A stretch of 64,000 nucleotides of DNA. Source: Girardinichthys multiradiatus. Taxonomy: Eukaryota; Chordata; Actinopteri; Cyprinodontiformes; Goodeidae. The notes under the pieces are model-generated. The model had not been told where the DNA came from. It saw only the letters and a list, made by a program, of their open reading frames with translations, and searched no databases. A program made the translations under genes and the position numbers. Location of the stretch: assembly GCF_021462225.1 (NCBI RefSeq), contig NC_061800.1, positions 14,864,749 through 14,928,748 on the forward strand, given 5' to 3'. Positions 1 to 11,500 of the stretch are shown here, piece after piece. Position 1 is the stretch's first letter, and every line of letters begins with the position of its first letter.

Positions 1-354
1 TATAGTTACTTATGACTTTGCTGTGTTAGAAGAAAAAAATATGTTCACATGATGCACATAAAAAAGAAACTGTTACGTTGAATTCTGTTTGAGGGCAGAA
101 CTGGAAAATTTGGAATACTTCTCCTTCATCAGCTTTGCAATGGTTTAATAGCTCTTATAAGTTGTTTACACTGCAGTCTGATTAATATAGTGTTATATAG
201 TATATTGTATTTTTCTTCGTTTCACATATAAGGTGATATTACACAAACTTTAAACACCTGCTGCTAAAATCAGATTGTTTGCATTTCTTAATGGGGAGGT
301 AGACAAGCTTGCTATACAAAGCTGAATATTATATTGGGAGTTGTTTTGACTCAC

Positions 355-545
355 TCTGTTAGGGGGCCATGGGCCTTGTTCTTGAGCTCTCTGTAGGCCC
401 TCCAGTGCTGCATGTCAGTCCGGATGGGGTGTCTGCCCTCCTGCCTCAGAACCTGCTCTATGAGCTCAGCACTGGCCACGTTCACCACAATCAGGGGGCC
501 ATATTTAGACTTCCAGATTTTTCCATAAATCTTCTTGTGTTCGAT
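355..545 (-). CDS. cyp27a: CYP27A-like exon 2 (191 bp)
   Basis: Minus-strand reading gives IEHKKIYGKIWKSKYGP, then VVNVASAELIEQVLRQEG and HWRAYRELKNKAHGPLT. The acceptor is CTAG|ATC and the donor GA|GTGAGT, phase 2. The content matches the helix A to helix B region of CYP27 P450s. The plus-strand open frame over this segment is an antisense shadow. Confidence 0.88.
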
Positions 546-2385
546 CTAGGAGAAAATAAAAGGAGTTATTCATTAGGTTATAAATGTGGAACAGAAGTTC
601 AAAAGGACAGGGATCTGGCATTAGGCAATACTGTTGAAACATATTCCACAAGTCAAACAAACTTGGAAAAAATGTATTGCTCATGTCAAGGCCCACCTCA
701 TTTCTACAATTAGTATTAGTAGGAAAATAGCTGTAGACATTGGCAGGGCCCCTGAATTAGCTTAGCTGAGCGGGTCAGTTTATTAATATTAATATTTTTC
801 TTCAGGAAATGTTCAATGTACTGTGTTTCTAGATCTGACTGTCTGTGTCTCTTAGGTAATATGTTACAAGGAAGAAACGTGTCTTTATATGTTACCCATA
901 TGAATACATGAAAAGTAAGCAGAGTTGACATCAGCATCAACTGATGGTGTTTTTGAATAATTAAAACCTATTTCAGTCTAATCTGTATTAACCTGGACTC
1001 ACAGGCTGGATGTAATCTGAGTTAATTTAACAAGGTCAGTCAGAGTCCATGGTTGAGGCTGGATGTAGAGCTCTGCAGAGGGAGCAGTACAGTTCAAATG
1101 AAACACAAAGGACCGTTCGGTTCATCAGGAACAGAGAGTTCCTTCGGGGGAACACTGAAGTTATTGTTTGACTCAACATTTAGCTAAGGGGTCAATCGAC
1201 AGCAAAGAATCTGGTCAAACTTGGAAGTAAAAAAAGTGGATTTCAAGGCTTTTTTGAGTGTCGTCACCTTCTAGTTTTAATGCTGGACTACATTTTTAAG
1301 CTTTCATGAAAAGAATAAAGGCTTCATACGTAAAAATCTTTAGTATTAGTGTAGAGAATTCGGTTCAAGTTTGACCTGTCTAGGTATTGTATTTTAAGCT
1401 GGACCTCCTCTATGGTGATCAAGAAGCCAAAAGAAGCCTTTACATTATGGATGCACTAATCAATCAGCCAGTTTTCCTCTGATCCGATCTGATCAGTGAT
1501 CAGCTGGTCATATACTGGTCTATACTACCTTTTTTCATAAAAATGAATCAGAACTAAGAACTCCCACTATTCTAGGTTCTTAAACGCATCAAAAAACAGT
1601 ATATAATTTGATTCACTTTAAAAGAAATAAGATATATGCTTTGATGCATAGATGGGGATTCTAACATTTTCTGTTAGAATCAAAACGACTTAAGACCCCT
1701 GAACACATATTTTTCTCTGTAATGTGTAAAGGTCATGTGGGGATAATATTCAGAATCGGCATTGGTCAGAAAAAGCCTGATCTGTGCATCTGGGTTTTCA
1801 GATTTATTGTAAAGGTTTCACAAATCACAAACTTTTTTTGTAATTTGTCAATAGTGTAGAATAAGTCGGTTTAGGTTTGACCTGTCAAACCTCCTATGTA
1901 ACGAACTAAAGGGTCTGTTTTGAATTTTTGCAGATAAAGGTTTAAGAAACCGCAATTTATTCTTCCCAGAATCTGTGAAGAGTATAAAAACGCTTCAGTT
2001 TAGGTTTCACTATTCTGGATATTTTAGATTTCAGACTAGTCCTAGTCAAAACTAGTCCGAACCTAGGCTACTTAGTGCACTTTATTCAAGAGTCGAATTG
2101 GAGGCCAACTTCAGCGTCGCCTTTCCAACTAACCTGCATTTGCTGCGTTGTCTGAAAATATCCCTTTATAAAGAGCCAGTATAATGTAGTAGCGAAGCTC
2201 GGTCCGCCCAAGTCATCCATGGTTTTCAGCTTGCTGACGCCCATGACGGTGCCGCCGCTGGATGCTTGTCGGCGGTGGACGTCTGCGTGCAGCGCCGGAC
2301 TCAGCCCCGCTGCCGCTCTCAGGATCCCCTCATGTCGGTGGCGGCTCAGCTTCAGACATATGCTTACCGGAGGTTTCCTCAACAT
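355..2385 (-). CDS. cyp27a: CYP27-family mitochondrial cytochrome P450, CYP27A-like, 5' part (exons 1-2)
   Basis: Two minus-strand exons splice in frame: 2385-2134 (84 codons, ending at a CAG|GTTAGT donor) and 545-355 (191 bp, CTAG acceptor, GA|GTGAGT donor). Exon 1 starts with a basic, acid-poor leader (MLRKPPVSICLKLSRHR) typical of a mitochondrial targeting peptide. It then reads GPSFATTLYWLFIKGY, the linker before helix A in CYP27 enzymes. Exon 2 encodes IYGKIWKSKYGP and ASAELIEQVLRQEGRHPIR, which is closer to CYP27A1 (ASAPLLEQVMRQEGKYPVR as I recall it) than to CYP27C1. CYP27A enzymes hydroxylate the sterol side chain at C26/27 in bile-acid and oxysterol synthesis in the inner mitochondrial membrane, with electrons from adrenodoxin. 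The oxygen-binding helix and the haem-cysteine exons lie outside the window, so activity cannot be judged. Fish carry several CYP27A paralogues and I cannot say which this is. Confidence 0.85.
546..2133 (-). other. CYP27A-like intron 1
   Basis: A 1,588-bp AT-rich intron bounded by a GTTAGT donor and a CTAG acceptor on the minus strand. I saw no open frame, transposase motif or long tandem repeat in it. Confidence 0.75.
2134..2385 (-). CDS. cyp27a: CYP27A-like exon 1 (84 codons, targeting leader)
   Basis: Start ATG at 2385-2383 is the first Met of the frame and opens a basic leader. The frame ends after YFQTTQQMQ at a CAG|GTTAGT donor, phase 0. This joins exactly to the phase-0 exon 2 beginning IEHKKIYGK. 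The rest of the open frame (VSWKGDAEV...) is intron read-through. Confidence 0.82.
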
Positions 2386-3049
2386 TTTAGCGTCCGGTTA
2401 TCTGCTGTAACAAGAAGCAAGCCTCCACTCCCCGTGTTTCGGTCCGCCTGTCTGTGTGTGGAGAGGAAGCTGTAAATAATGGCCTCTTGTTTGCAGTGCA
2501 CCCCCGAGCCAACACTGTGAACTTTGATATTGTCTTTGCTACTTATTTCCTGCAGAGCCCACAGATGTCGTGCAGTAGCCGCAAACACAGATACATGCAC
2601 TAGATAGAGAAAATTACGTCAGGCTAAATACAGCATTGAGATGCAACAGGTTCACAAAAATATGGATTTATTCCCTTCCTGCTGTTGAGTCCTGTAATTT
2701 TGTGGTGCTAAATTAGGGTTTAAATGAGTACTTATGAAAAGTAAAAACAGTAGCCTATGTCGCCCTGGGTTCTGGGCGTTGGATCTAGGTCCACAAGAAA
2801 TTGCTTGATTTCAAGTATCTACATAACAAAAATCAACTGAAAACTTACTGGAGCAAATAACTTATAAGCCGTAGTTTAGCCATGCTGGAACTATCTTCAC
2901 ATTTGACCTAGAGCCATGATCTCAGTATCATTTGAAACATGATCTCACAGTACACCTCTCTTACATTTTTGTACAATATTTTATTATATCTTTTCATGGG
3001 AGAACACTGAAGACTTGGCACCTTGATACAATGTAGTAATTGGTGTACA
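2386..3049. other. Upstream flank of the CYP27A-like gene
   Basis: This holds the presumed 5' UTR and promoter of the minus-strand P450 gene. The first ~200 bp are richer in G and C than the surroundings. No clear TATA box was identified, and no exon or repeat was recognised before the Tc1 remnant begins. Confidence 0.4.
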
Positions 3050-4092
3050 GCTTGTATAACACACAATGTCTAAACTGCTAGCAACAAAAGTAAGTACACC
3101 CTGAAGTGAAAATTTCCAAATTGTGCCTAATTAGCCATTTTCCCTCCCCAGTGTCATGTGACTCATTAGTGTTACTACTTCTCAGGTGTGATTGGGGGAG
3201 AAGGTGTGTTAAATTTGGTGTCATCGTATCTCACACCCTCTCATACTGGTCACTGGAAGTTCAACATAGCACCTCATGGCAAAGAAATCTCTGAGGATCT
3301 AAAAAAATGAATGTTGCGCTATATAATGATAACCTAGGCTTGTTGAAGATTGTCAACATCCTGAAAATGAGCTGCAGCATGGTGGTCAATACCATACAGT
3401 AGTTTCACAGGACAGGTTCCACTTAGAACAGGCCTCGCCATATTTGGCCAAACAGGTTGAACGCGCGTGTTCAGCGTCACATCCACAGGTATTTTTCTGC
3501 CAACATTGCTGCACAGGTTGAAAGGATGGAGGTATAGTACTCAGACGGTACGCCGCACACTGAATCAAACTGGTCTGCATGAATGAAGCGTCTTCTAAAG
3601 ATGATGCACAAGAAACCCTGCAAAAGGTTTGCTGAAGACAAGCAGACTAAGGACATGGATTAGTGGAGCCATGTTATGTGGTCTGATGAGACCAAGATAA
3701 AGCTATTTAGTTCATATGGTGTGAAGTGTGTCAAGCGGTAACAGGTGGTACAGACAAGTGTGTCTTGCCTATGGTCAAGCATGGTGGTGAAAGTGTCATG
3801 ATTTGGGGCATGTAGTGCCGCTATGGGGCGCTACAGTTCATTGAGGGAACCATAAATGTCATCATGTACTATAACCTACTGAAGCAGAGAATGATTCTCT
3901 CCTTTTGGAAACTGGGCTGAAGGGCAATATTCCAACATGATAAAGACCCCAAACTGACCTCCAAGGCGACTACTGCCTTGCAAAAGAAACTGAGGGTAAA
4001 GGTGCTGGACTGGCCAAGGATGTTTCCACACCTTAACCCTATTGAGCATCTGTGGGGCATCCTCAAACCGAGGGTGGAGGAGCACAAGGTGT
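3050..4092 (+). mobile_element. Tc1-like transposon relic, plus-strand transposase, heavily mutated
   Basis: Frame fragments on the plus strand follow the order of a Tc1 transposase. ATGTGGTCTGATGAGACCAA (first catalytic Asp, LWSDETK) is near 3679. A KHGGESVMIWG-like block is near 3780, a [11 protein letters not shown] block (second Asp) near 3935, and LNPIEHLWG (Glu region) near 4040. Many stops and indels separate them. The left flank near 3090 (AAGTAAGTACACCCTGAAG) looks like the terminal repeat; the right end is unclear because the next element follows within about 30 bp. Inactive. Confidence 0.75.
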
Positions 4093-4117
4093 GCTATAAC
4101 ACTTTATTACAATATAA

Positions 4118-5370
4118 TACCAATGTGCATGGCTGAGAAACTTGAACTTTGACAACTTATACAATTATTGAACAAATTTATTGAAACAAAAGCCAACAAC
4201 TCTGGTGGGTTTGCCACAACAATGTCTCAATAACGCGCCATGTGTCCTTGAGCATCAATTCCAGCTTGACAAAAACGTCTCATGCTGTTTACAAGTCGAC
4301 TTATTGTCTGTTGATGCATGGCGTCCCACTCTTCGTAAACGGCAGCACTCGGGTCATTGAGGTTCTGAGGTATGAGCCTCTAGAGGGCGACTCAGCTGAT
4401 CCTATAGGTGTTCTATAGGACTCAGGTCTGGAGAATGTGCAGGTCCCTCCATTCGAGGTACCCCGGTCTCCAGCAGCCGTTCCCTAATGATGAGACCTTG
4501 ATGAGATGGAGCATTATCATCCATGAAGATGAAATCAGGCCTATGTTGTTTATCAGGGGCACAATGACTGGATTACTGATGTTATTCAGGTAATATGTCT
4601 TGTCACTGTACCATTCACAAAGTGTAGGGCTGTTCTATATTGACTAGACACACCTGCCCACACTGTAACACCACCACCAACAAAGGCTCGTCTGGTATCA
4701 ACATTGGCTGATGCATGGCGCTCTCCTTGATGTCTCCAACATTGTTGGCAGTCATCATTTCTGCTCAACATGAATCAATTTCATCAGAGAACAGCGCTGA
4801 GGCCTACAAGTCCCTCGTCCAGTTTAAATTCTCCCTGGCCCATGGATGATGATGCCTGTGCCTGCAGGTGTGGTCAGGTACCCTTGCAGGTCGCCTAGAA
4901 TGCAGACCACGCTGATGTAAACGGTTTCAAATGAAGTGATGTAACACTTCTCACCTCCTTTTGGTTCTGCAGGTCTCTCCTCACAATGAAGCAGTCATCA
5001 GTGTGGGATGTGGCTAAAGGACGTTCATTTCTATGCCTTTCTCTGACTCTTCCAGTGTCATTGTTACAACCTGCGGATGACACTCTGTGACACTAAGCTC
5101 AGTGGCCTCTTTTATCTGAGAACATCCTGCTTGAAGATTCACTTTGAGTTAGTGTTGATCAGTTGTTAGATGTCGTCTTGGTCTCATGATGTCAAAATGT
5201 GAACATGAGGGCTGTTTAAATACCAGTTCTGAGTGAAAGAAATGTATTGGTCGATTCATAGATCAAACGCCTGTTGTGAATTTTCCCGTTAAGCGCCTTG
5301 TTAGAAAAGCAAGTTGTACAAAAAGTACTGAAACATTGAACGGTTGGACATGTGCATTCAAAGGTTTAGA
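4118..5370 (-). mobile_element. Tc1/mariner-like relic, minus-strand transposase
   Basis: Minus-strand reading near 4500-4540 gives DFIFMDDNAPSHQ, the second catalytic-Asp block, and near 4780 gives ALFSDE, the first. A degraded SPDLNP-type region lies near 4430. The ends appear inverted: AAGTTGTACAAAAAGTACTG near 5310 and its counterpart near 4160, both followed by a GTGCAT-containing segment. No uninterrupted frame exceeds about 60 codons, so it is dead. It directly follows the preceding relic, so the cyp27a-eaf2 spacer here is stacked insertions. Confidence 0.7.
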
Positions 5371-5479
5371 GGTCATATCAAGTTGACCTTGTAAGGATAG
5401 AGAGTATTTTAAACTCATGAAATTTCACCCAACTTTTGAGTCGTATAAATTCTTCAACTTTTTGCCACATAACAGAGTA

Positions 5480-7089
5480 CAGGTCCTTCTCAAAATATTA
5501 GCATATTGTGATAAAGTTCATTATTTTCCATAATGTCATGATGAAAATTTAACATTCATATATTTTAGATTCATTGCACACTAACTGAAATATTTCAGGT
5601 CTTTTATTGTCTTAATACGGATGGTTTTGGCATACAGCTCATGAAAACCCAAAATTCCTATCTCACAAAATTAGCATATTTCATCCGACCAAAAAAAGAA
5701 AAGTGTTTTTAATACAAAAAACGTCAACCTTCAAATAATCATGTACAGTTATGCACTCAATACTTGGTCGGGAATCCTTTTGCAGAAATGACTGCTTCAA
5801 TGCGGCGTGGCATGGAGGCAATCAGCCTGTGGCACTGCTGAGGTCTTATGGAGGCCCAGGATGCTTCGATAGCGGCCTTTAGCTCATCCAGAGTGTTGGG
5901 TCTTGAGTCTCTCAACGTTCTCTTCACAATATCCCACAGATTCTCTATGGGGTTCAGGTCAGGAGAGTTGGCAGGCCAATTGAGCACAGTGATACCATGG
6001 TCAGTAAACCATTTACCAGTGGTTTTGGCACTGTGAGCAGGTGCCAGGTCGTGCTGAAAAATGAAATCTTCATCTCCATAAAGCTTTTCAGCAGATGGAA
6101 GCATGAAGTGCTCCAAAATCTCCTGATAGTTAGCTGCATTGACCCTGCCCTTGATAAAACACAGTGGACCAAAACCATCAGCTGACACGGCACCCCAGAC
6201 CATCACTGACTGTGGGTACTTGACACTGGACTTCTGGCATTTTGGCATTTCCTTCTCCCCAGTCTTCCTCCAGACTCTGGCACCTTGATTTCTGAATGAC
6301 ATGCAGAATTTGCTTTCATCCGAAAAAAGTACTTTGGACCACTGAGCAACAGTCCAGTGCTGCTTCTCTGTAGCCCAGGTCAGGCGCTTCTGCTGCTGTT
6401 TCTGGTTCAAAAGTGGCTTGACCTGGGGAATGCAGCACCTGTAGCCCATTTCCTGCACACGCCTGTGCACGGTGGGTCTGAATGTTTCTACTCCAGACTC
6501 AGTCCACTGCTTCCGCAGGTCCCCCAAGGTCTGGAATCGGTCCTTCTCCACAATCTTCCTCAGGGTCCGGTCACCTCTTCTCGTTGTGCAGCATTTTCTG
6601 CCACACTTTTTCCTTCCCACAGACTTCCCACTGAGGTGCCTTGATACAGCACTCTGGGAACAGCCTATTCGTTCAGAAATTTCTTTCTGTGTCTTACCCT
6701 CTTGGTTGAGGGTGTCAATAGTGGCCTTCTGGACAGCAGTCAGGTCGGCAGTCTTACCCATGATTGGGGTTTTGAGTGATGAACCAGGCTGGGAGTTTTA
6801 AAGGCCTCAGGAATCTTTTGCAGGTGTTTAGAGTTAACTCGTTGATTCAGATGATTAGGTTCATAGCTCGTTTAGAGACCCTTTTAATGATATGCTAATT
6901 TTGTGAGATAGGAATTTTGGGTTTTCATGAGCTGTATGCCAAAATCATCCGTATTAAGACAATAAAAGACCTGAAATATTTCAGTTAGTGTGCAATGAAT
7001 CTAAAATATATGAATGTTAAATTTTCATCATGACATTATGGAAAATAATGAACTTTATCACAATATGCTAATATTTTGAGAAGGACCTG
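5480..7089 (-). mobile_element. Complete Tc1 transposon, copy A, with 200-bp TIRs and TA duplication
   Basis: The element runs from CAGGTCCTTCTC at 5480 to GAGAAGGACCTG at 7089 and is flanked by TA at 5478-5479 and 7090-7091. The terminal inverted repeats (5480-5679 and 6890-7089) are each 200 bp; by eye they differ at one base, near 5628. It encloses an intact transposase on the minus strand (5757-6761). Near-identical repeats, an intact frame and a clean target-site duplication indicate a recent insertion. Confidence 0.95.
5757..6761 (-). CDS. Tc1 transposase, intact DD34E, 334 aa
   Basis: The frame of 334 codons plus stop starts at MGKTADLTAVQKATIDTL. Residues ~1-55 form the first helix-turn-helix (KTQKEISERIGCSQSAVSRH). 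A basic GRKKCGRKC linker precedes the second helix-turn-helix (~60-115). The catalytic domain shows Asp in VLFSDESKF (~150), Asp in FIFQHDLAPAH (~240) and Glu in SPDLNPIENLW (~275), with 34-residue-type spacing. Length is normal for Tc1 transposases (~340 aa). The enzyme would bind the TIRs and cut and paste the element at TA sites in the nucleus. No stop or frameshift is present; a few substitutions against copy B cannot be judged for effect. Confidence 0.93.
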   Translation of the reverse strand: MGKTADLTAVQKATIDTLNQEGKTQKEISERIGCSQSAVSRHLSGKSVGRKKCGRKCCTTRRGDRTLRKIVEKDRFQTLGDLRKQWTESGVETFRPTVHRRVQEMGYRCCIPQVKPLLNQKQQQKRLTWATEKQHWTVAQWSKVLFSDESKFCMSFRNQGARVWRKTGEKEMPKCQKSSVKYPQSVMVWGAVSADGFGPLCFIKGRVNAANYQEILEHFMLPSAEKLYGDEDFIFQHDLAPAHSAKTTGKWFTDHGITVLNWPANSPDLNPIENLWDIVKRTLRDSRPNTLDELKAAIEASWASIRPQQCHRLIASMPRRIEAVISAKGFPTKY

Positions 7090-7091
7090 TA

Positions 7092-8473
7092 TGTTCTACA
7101 CAGCAAGCAGTTACCATCCTGTCATAGCAGTTATTCCAGATATGTGAAAACTAGTATCTGTTCACAGCTTTACTATGTGCTGCCTTTTATAGGAATTAAG
7201 GGTAAATTTTTAAGAAGAGACTATGGCTTCTAAAACTTCCTCAGATTCCTGTTCCTTACATAAGTGTTAATGTCACCATGTGTTGACTACAGGAGCTGAT
7301 ATTATGGGCTACTTCATATTCTCATAACAGAAACCTTTTCTATTCATGTGATGTGTTGAATGATATTGCTAGCACAAATAGAAAATAATGAACCTGAGAA
7401 ATAATTAAACTCTTTTAATAATTGATAAAGATCTGTTTGCTACATTTACATTTGACTTTTCATTTCAAAAGACACCTGCTTCAGCCTCTCATTGTATTGA
7501 GATGGTTTGGATACCAAAAAAGTGTCTGGGACATAAACATCAGCTTCCTGTTTGTTGAGACAACTCAGCTGGGATTAAGGATTTTTGGGAATAAAGACAG
7601 GAAGCCCTGAGGAACTAAAGCTGCACATTAAGCTCTTTAAGACTCACTCAAGTTCAGTATCAACACATCTATCTGGCTCTGCAGTACAACTTGTAACTTC
7701 CTCTTCCAGTTGCGCTGGTAATAAACCAAACATAAAATCAACTCATTTCTGGTCAAGAGTATTAAGAAAGACAAATAATTCAATTCAAGTATCGCAGGTT
7801 TAAAGCTACAAAGCATGGCCCTACTTAAATCCACAGTGATGGTGCAGTAATAATTAACTGAATTTAAACACTCTTAGCTGAAGGAGCAGAGTATGAAGCC
7901 TGAAGATAATCATTTCATTCTTTTCAACCTCTCCAATGACAGTTTGACCATTTTTAGCTTGTTTCTGTAGTTTTCCCATTAATGATGCATCCTTGTTAAT
8001 CCTGCTTCTGATTATAACATGAACATGTTCTCTGCAACAAAATTCAGAAATAGTCATGCAGCATAATATGAAATGAATAGATGATGTCTAACATAAGTCG
8101 CATCAGTGGTAACTAATGTTAGGCTAAAATGCAAAAGTAAAGAAGGTGGTCTAAGATGACCACCTATCTCCATTTCACAATGGCTTTTCACATTAGGTCT
8201 CTTCCATTTCATTGATCAGTTTAACCCCATTATAGGCTTTAAATGAACTACAACAATAAAACAAATTCACAGCTTCTATTAAAGCACCAAATTAGTAGAA
8301 CTAAGGCATCACAAATGTAGGGCTTTCACATGAGCAACGTAAGATGAAATATTATGCGTGTTGGCAGCGAGGCATCAGGTTTAACAGATCTGTGAATATG
8401 TAAACACAATCACACTTCATAAGCGGCAGAAAACAGATAGGTCTTTGGCTCCTTGATGGTTCGCTCAGAGGCC
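7092..8473. other. Intergenic spacer, downstream of eaf2
   Basis: AT-rich sequence between the complete Tc1 copy and the 3' end of the minus-strand eaf2 gene. Small open frames here have no recognisable content. Any eaf2 3' UTR longer than the first AATAAA would run into this segment. I see no repeat family or exon. Confidence 0.5.
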
Positions 8474-8479
8474 TTTATT
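8474..8479 (-). promoter_or_regulatory. Candidate eaf2 polyadenylation signal AATAAA
   Basis: On the minus strand the stop TGA (8486-8484) is followed four bases later by AATAAA. If used, cleavage 10-30 bases on would leave a 3' UTR of only a few tens of bases. A more distal signal cannot be excluded. Confidence 0.5.
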
Positions 8480-8483
8480 TTCT

Positions 8484-8527
8484 TCAGTCACTTTCACTGT
8501 CTGATTCACTCAGCTGGAGGTCATTCT
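8484..8527 (-). CDS. eaf2: eaf2 exon 6 (last 14 residues and stop)
   Basis: 44 bp after a CTCTCCAG acceptor. It encodes [14 protein letters not shown] and TGA and is too short for open-frame detection. The sequence fits the conserved EAF C-terminal signature. Confidence 0.88.
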
Positions 8528-11500
8528 CTGGAGAGGGAGACAAGTTTAAACACACAGGTTAAGTTTATCTTCACTGGTAGATCTTCACAAAAACTAAAAT
8601 AAACAGATAATCAGATGAGTAACGCGTAGTAGTCTAGCAGCACCTTGCAAGAACATTCAGAGCCCTTTAACCTTTTCACTTTACAAACACAAACTTCAGT
8701 CTATTTATTGGGATTTTATGCAATAGACCAGCAGACAGTACTAATGCATTATGGTGAAGTTGTAGGAAAACAATGCCTTTCTTTTTTAGTAGATGACTTT
8801 GAGAGCGTAGCGTGCATTTATATGCATTCCCTTTCTCTCTGATAATCCTAAACACAATCCAGTGGTAATAATTACCTTCAGAAACAACCCAATTAGTAGA
8901 TTAGTAATCAGAGACCATCTGTGTGGAATTTAATCTTAATAAATCAGTGCTGTGAAGGCCCCAGAGGTTTGTTAGAGAACATTAGTGAACAGCATCATGA
9001 AGATCAATAAACACAGACAGGTCAGGGATGAAGCTGAGGAGAAGGTTACCAAACAATACCCCCAAGATATTTAATGGTCAAACTGATGAACTTTACAGTT
9101 TTTATTGCAAATATTTACTCATTTTGAATTTGATGCTTACAAACTTTCCAAAAAAGCTGGGACAGGGGCAACGAAGGACTGGGAAAGTTGACGAATGCTC
9201 AAAAAACACCTGCCTGAAACATTTCACAGGTGAGCAGGTTAACTGGCGAGTGTCATGATTGGGTATAAAAAGAAGCATCCCTGAAAGGCTCAGTTGTTCA
9301 CCAGCATGGATGGGGCCGCATATCAACAACACCTAAAAACGCAGCCGGCTTTTTTGGGCCCCGAGCTCATCTGAGATGGACTGATGGAAAGTGGAAAAGT
9401 GTGCTGTGGTCTGACGAGTCCACATTTTAAATTGTGCTTGGAAATCTTGCACGTCGTGTCCTCCGGGCCAAAGAGGAGGACTATCCGGGTTGTCATCAGT
9501 GTAAAGTTCAAAAGCCGGCATCTGTGACGGTATGGGGGGGTGTAAGTGCCCATGGCATGGGTACATACAGATCTTGGAGCAACTTATGGCTGCAATCCAA
9601 GGCAACGTCTGTTTCAGGGACGTCCTGCTTATTTCAGCAAGACGATGACATGCCACATTCTGCACGTGTTACAACAGCGTGGCTTCGTAGTAAAAGAGGT
9701 ACTAGACTGGCCTACCAGCAGTCCAGACCTGTCTCCCGTTGAAAATGTGTGGTGCATTATGGAAAGGAAATAAGACAACATAGACCCTGGACTGTTGAGC
9801 AACTGAAGTTGTTCATCAATCACAGCGCTGCACTTTTTCTTATTCAGTTTTTGGTTACAACCTTATTCTAAATAATATCAAATGGATCTCTTTCCTTAAA
9901 CTGCTACACACTATAGCCCATTATGACAATGTGGAAGAAATTTGTTTGAGCTTGTTGCAATTCTTTGTTGAAACTCTTACAACTTTGAACTGAATTGCTA
10001 ATAAATAAGAGCATTTCAATCTGAAGATGTTTAACACAAAGTCTGTGCAACTTACTGAGCGTGTTCATAATGAGGCCTCCTCCACTCTCTTGGTGGAGAC
10101 TTGTTACAGTGCTGCTGGTGTTTATCAAAGGCATGCTCTGGTTGGTAGGGCCAGGAGGCGGGCCAGCATTATGTTCATCTTCTGAATCGCTGCTACTGGA
10201 ACTATCGTCGCTGCTCGAAGAAGACGAGCTGTTCGAGTTTGAAGAGCTGTCACTGCTGCTCAGCTGGTCCATGACTCGTGCCTCCGCCATCAGTTCTGTA
10301 GAGAGATTATAAAAGTTGAAGGGATGAAAATGTGGAAGATTCTGCAGCATCCATGGAGCAAGGGTGTATAACATTCTCATCTCCCTGCAGGCTTTACTGA
10401 AGAGGTTTGTTAAAGACTTTGTGCACAACACCATGTCACCTCTTTCAATGTCATCCATTGGAGATGCGGGAGAAGTCTTTAGCTTTGGAGGAGAGCTCTT
10501 GGAGCTGGCTGAGGTCTTATTAGTGCTGCTGCCGTTTCCTTTAATCGGCTGGCTCAGGCGACTTGTTTGTTGTTCCAGGCGAGAGTGAATTTTACTGCTG
10601 CCTTCAGCCCTGGAAATCCATTTGAAGACAGATCAAAATTGTTTCCATTTTACCCATGACAGAGAAAGATGGATGGATGCATGACGGCTGGTCTAAAAAT
10701 TCAAACAATTTTTCCATATTGTTTTGCTTATATTTTTCCAGCTCTGGAAAAAACTTTTGTATACGTACATCAGAAAAAGTCAGACCAGCAGGAAGAATCT
10801 GTAAAAAATTCCTATAAATATTTCCGCTCACCTTGTTTTCTTGACAGCTATATTGCTGTTGAGTTTCTCCAGCCTGTACTCTCCTGTGTCATGGTTCACG
10901 ATAAGGATGCACTCCTTCATGTAAGGCCTCTTGGACCCCTTGAACACCGTAACTGGAGCATTTGAACCCTTACAGGTCAAGAGAAAAAATTAAAAAATAA
11001 TGAACAGAAAGAAAATGTAGTGGTTACAATTTGTTAAATAGAGTTATGACCCCAAAAAATAACATATTTTGGCATACAATCGGAAAAAAGGTTACTTTAA
11101 ATTATACAGTAGATATAATACAAACATGAAATCTAAAATCTGATGAAAACAGTTCAAGTTAAACACTATATGTGTTTTTAAGGTAAAGATAACTCTATAA
11201 TTCAAGTTATCTTTTTTTCATTTTTAAACTGAAGCTTGACAAAGTCAAACTCTAACCTCTAAATTGGGTAAAGTTATAGTGACTTGCTCTCCTTTGCCAA
11301 CTTCAAGCTCCCCTTCGCATGCTGTGTCAATGGATGCTGGTTTGAAGTCATCTGTGGGGGAAATGAGAGATTTAGTTTACACTTTTCGATGTAACAATAC
11401 GACATTAGCGTTAAATGTGTTTTAACTGAAAACGACCACGAGTCTAAACGGTGCAGTTGAAAACCTCTACCACAAGGTGGTGGTAGGGTGCAGCCTAACG

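Noticed and set aside
369..713. 114-codon plus-strand open frame
   Set aside because: It is antisense to the CYP27A-like exon 2, whose minus-strand reading gives clear P450 sequence.
10061..10312. 83-codon plus-strand frame rich in Leu, Ser and Glu
   Set aside because: Antisense shadow of the serine-rich eaf2 exon 5.
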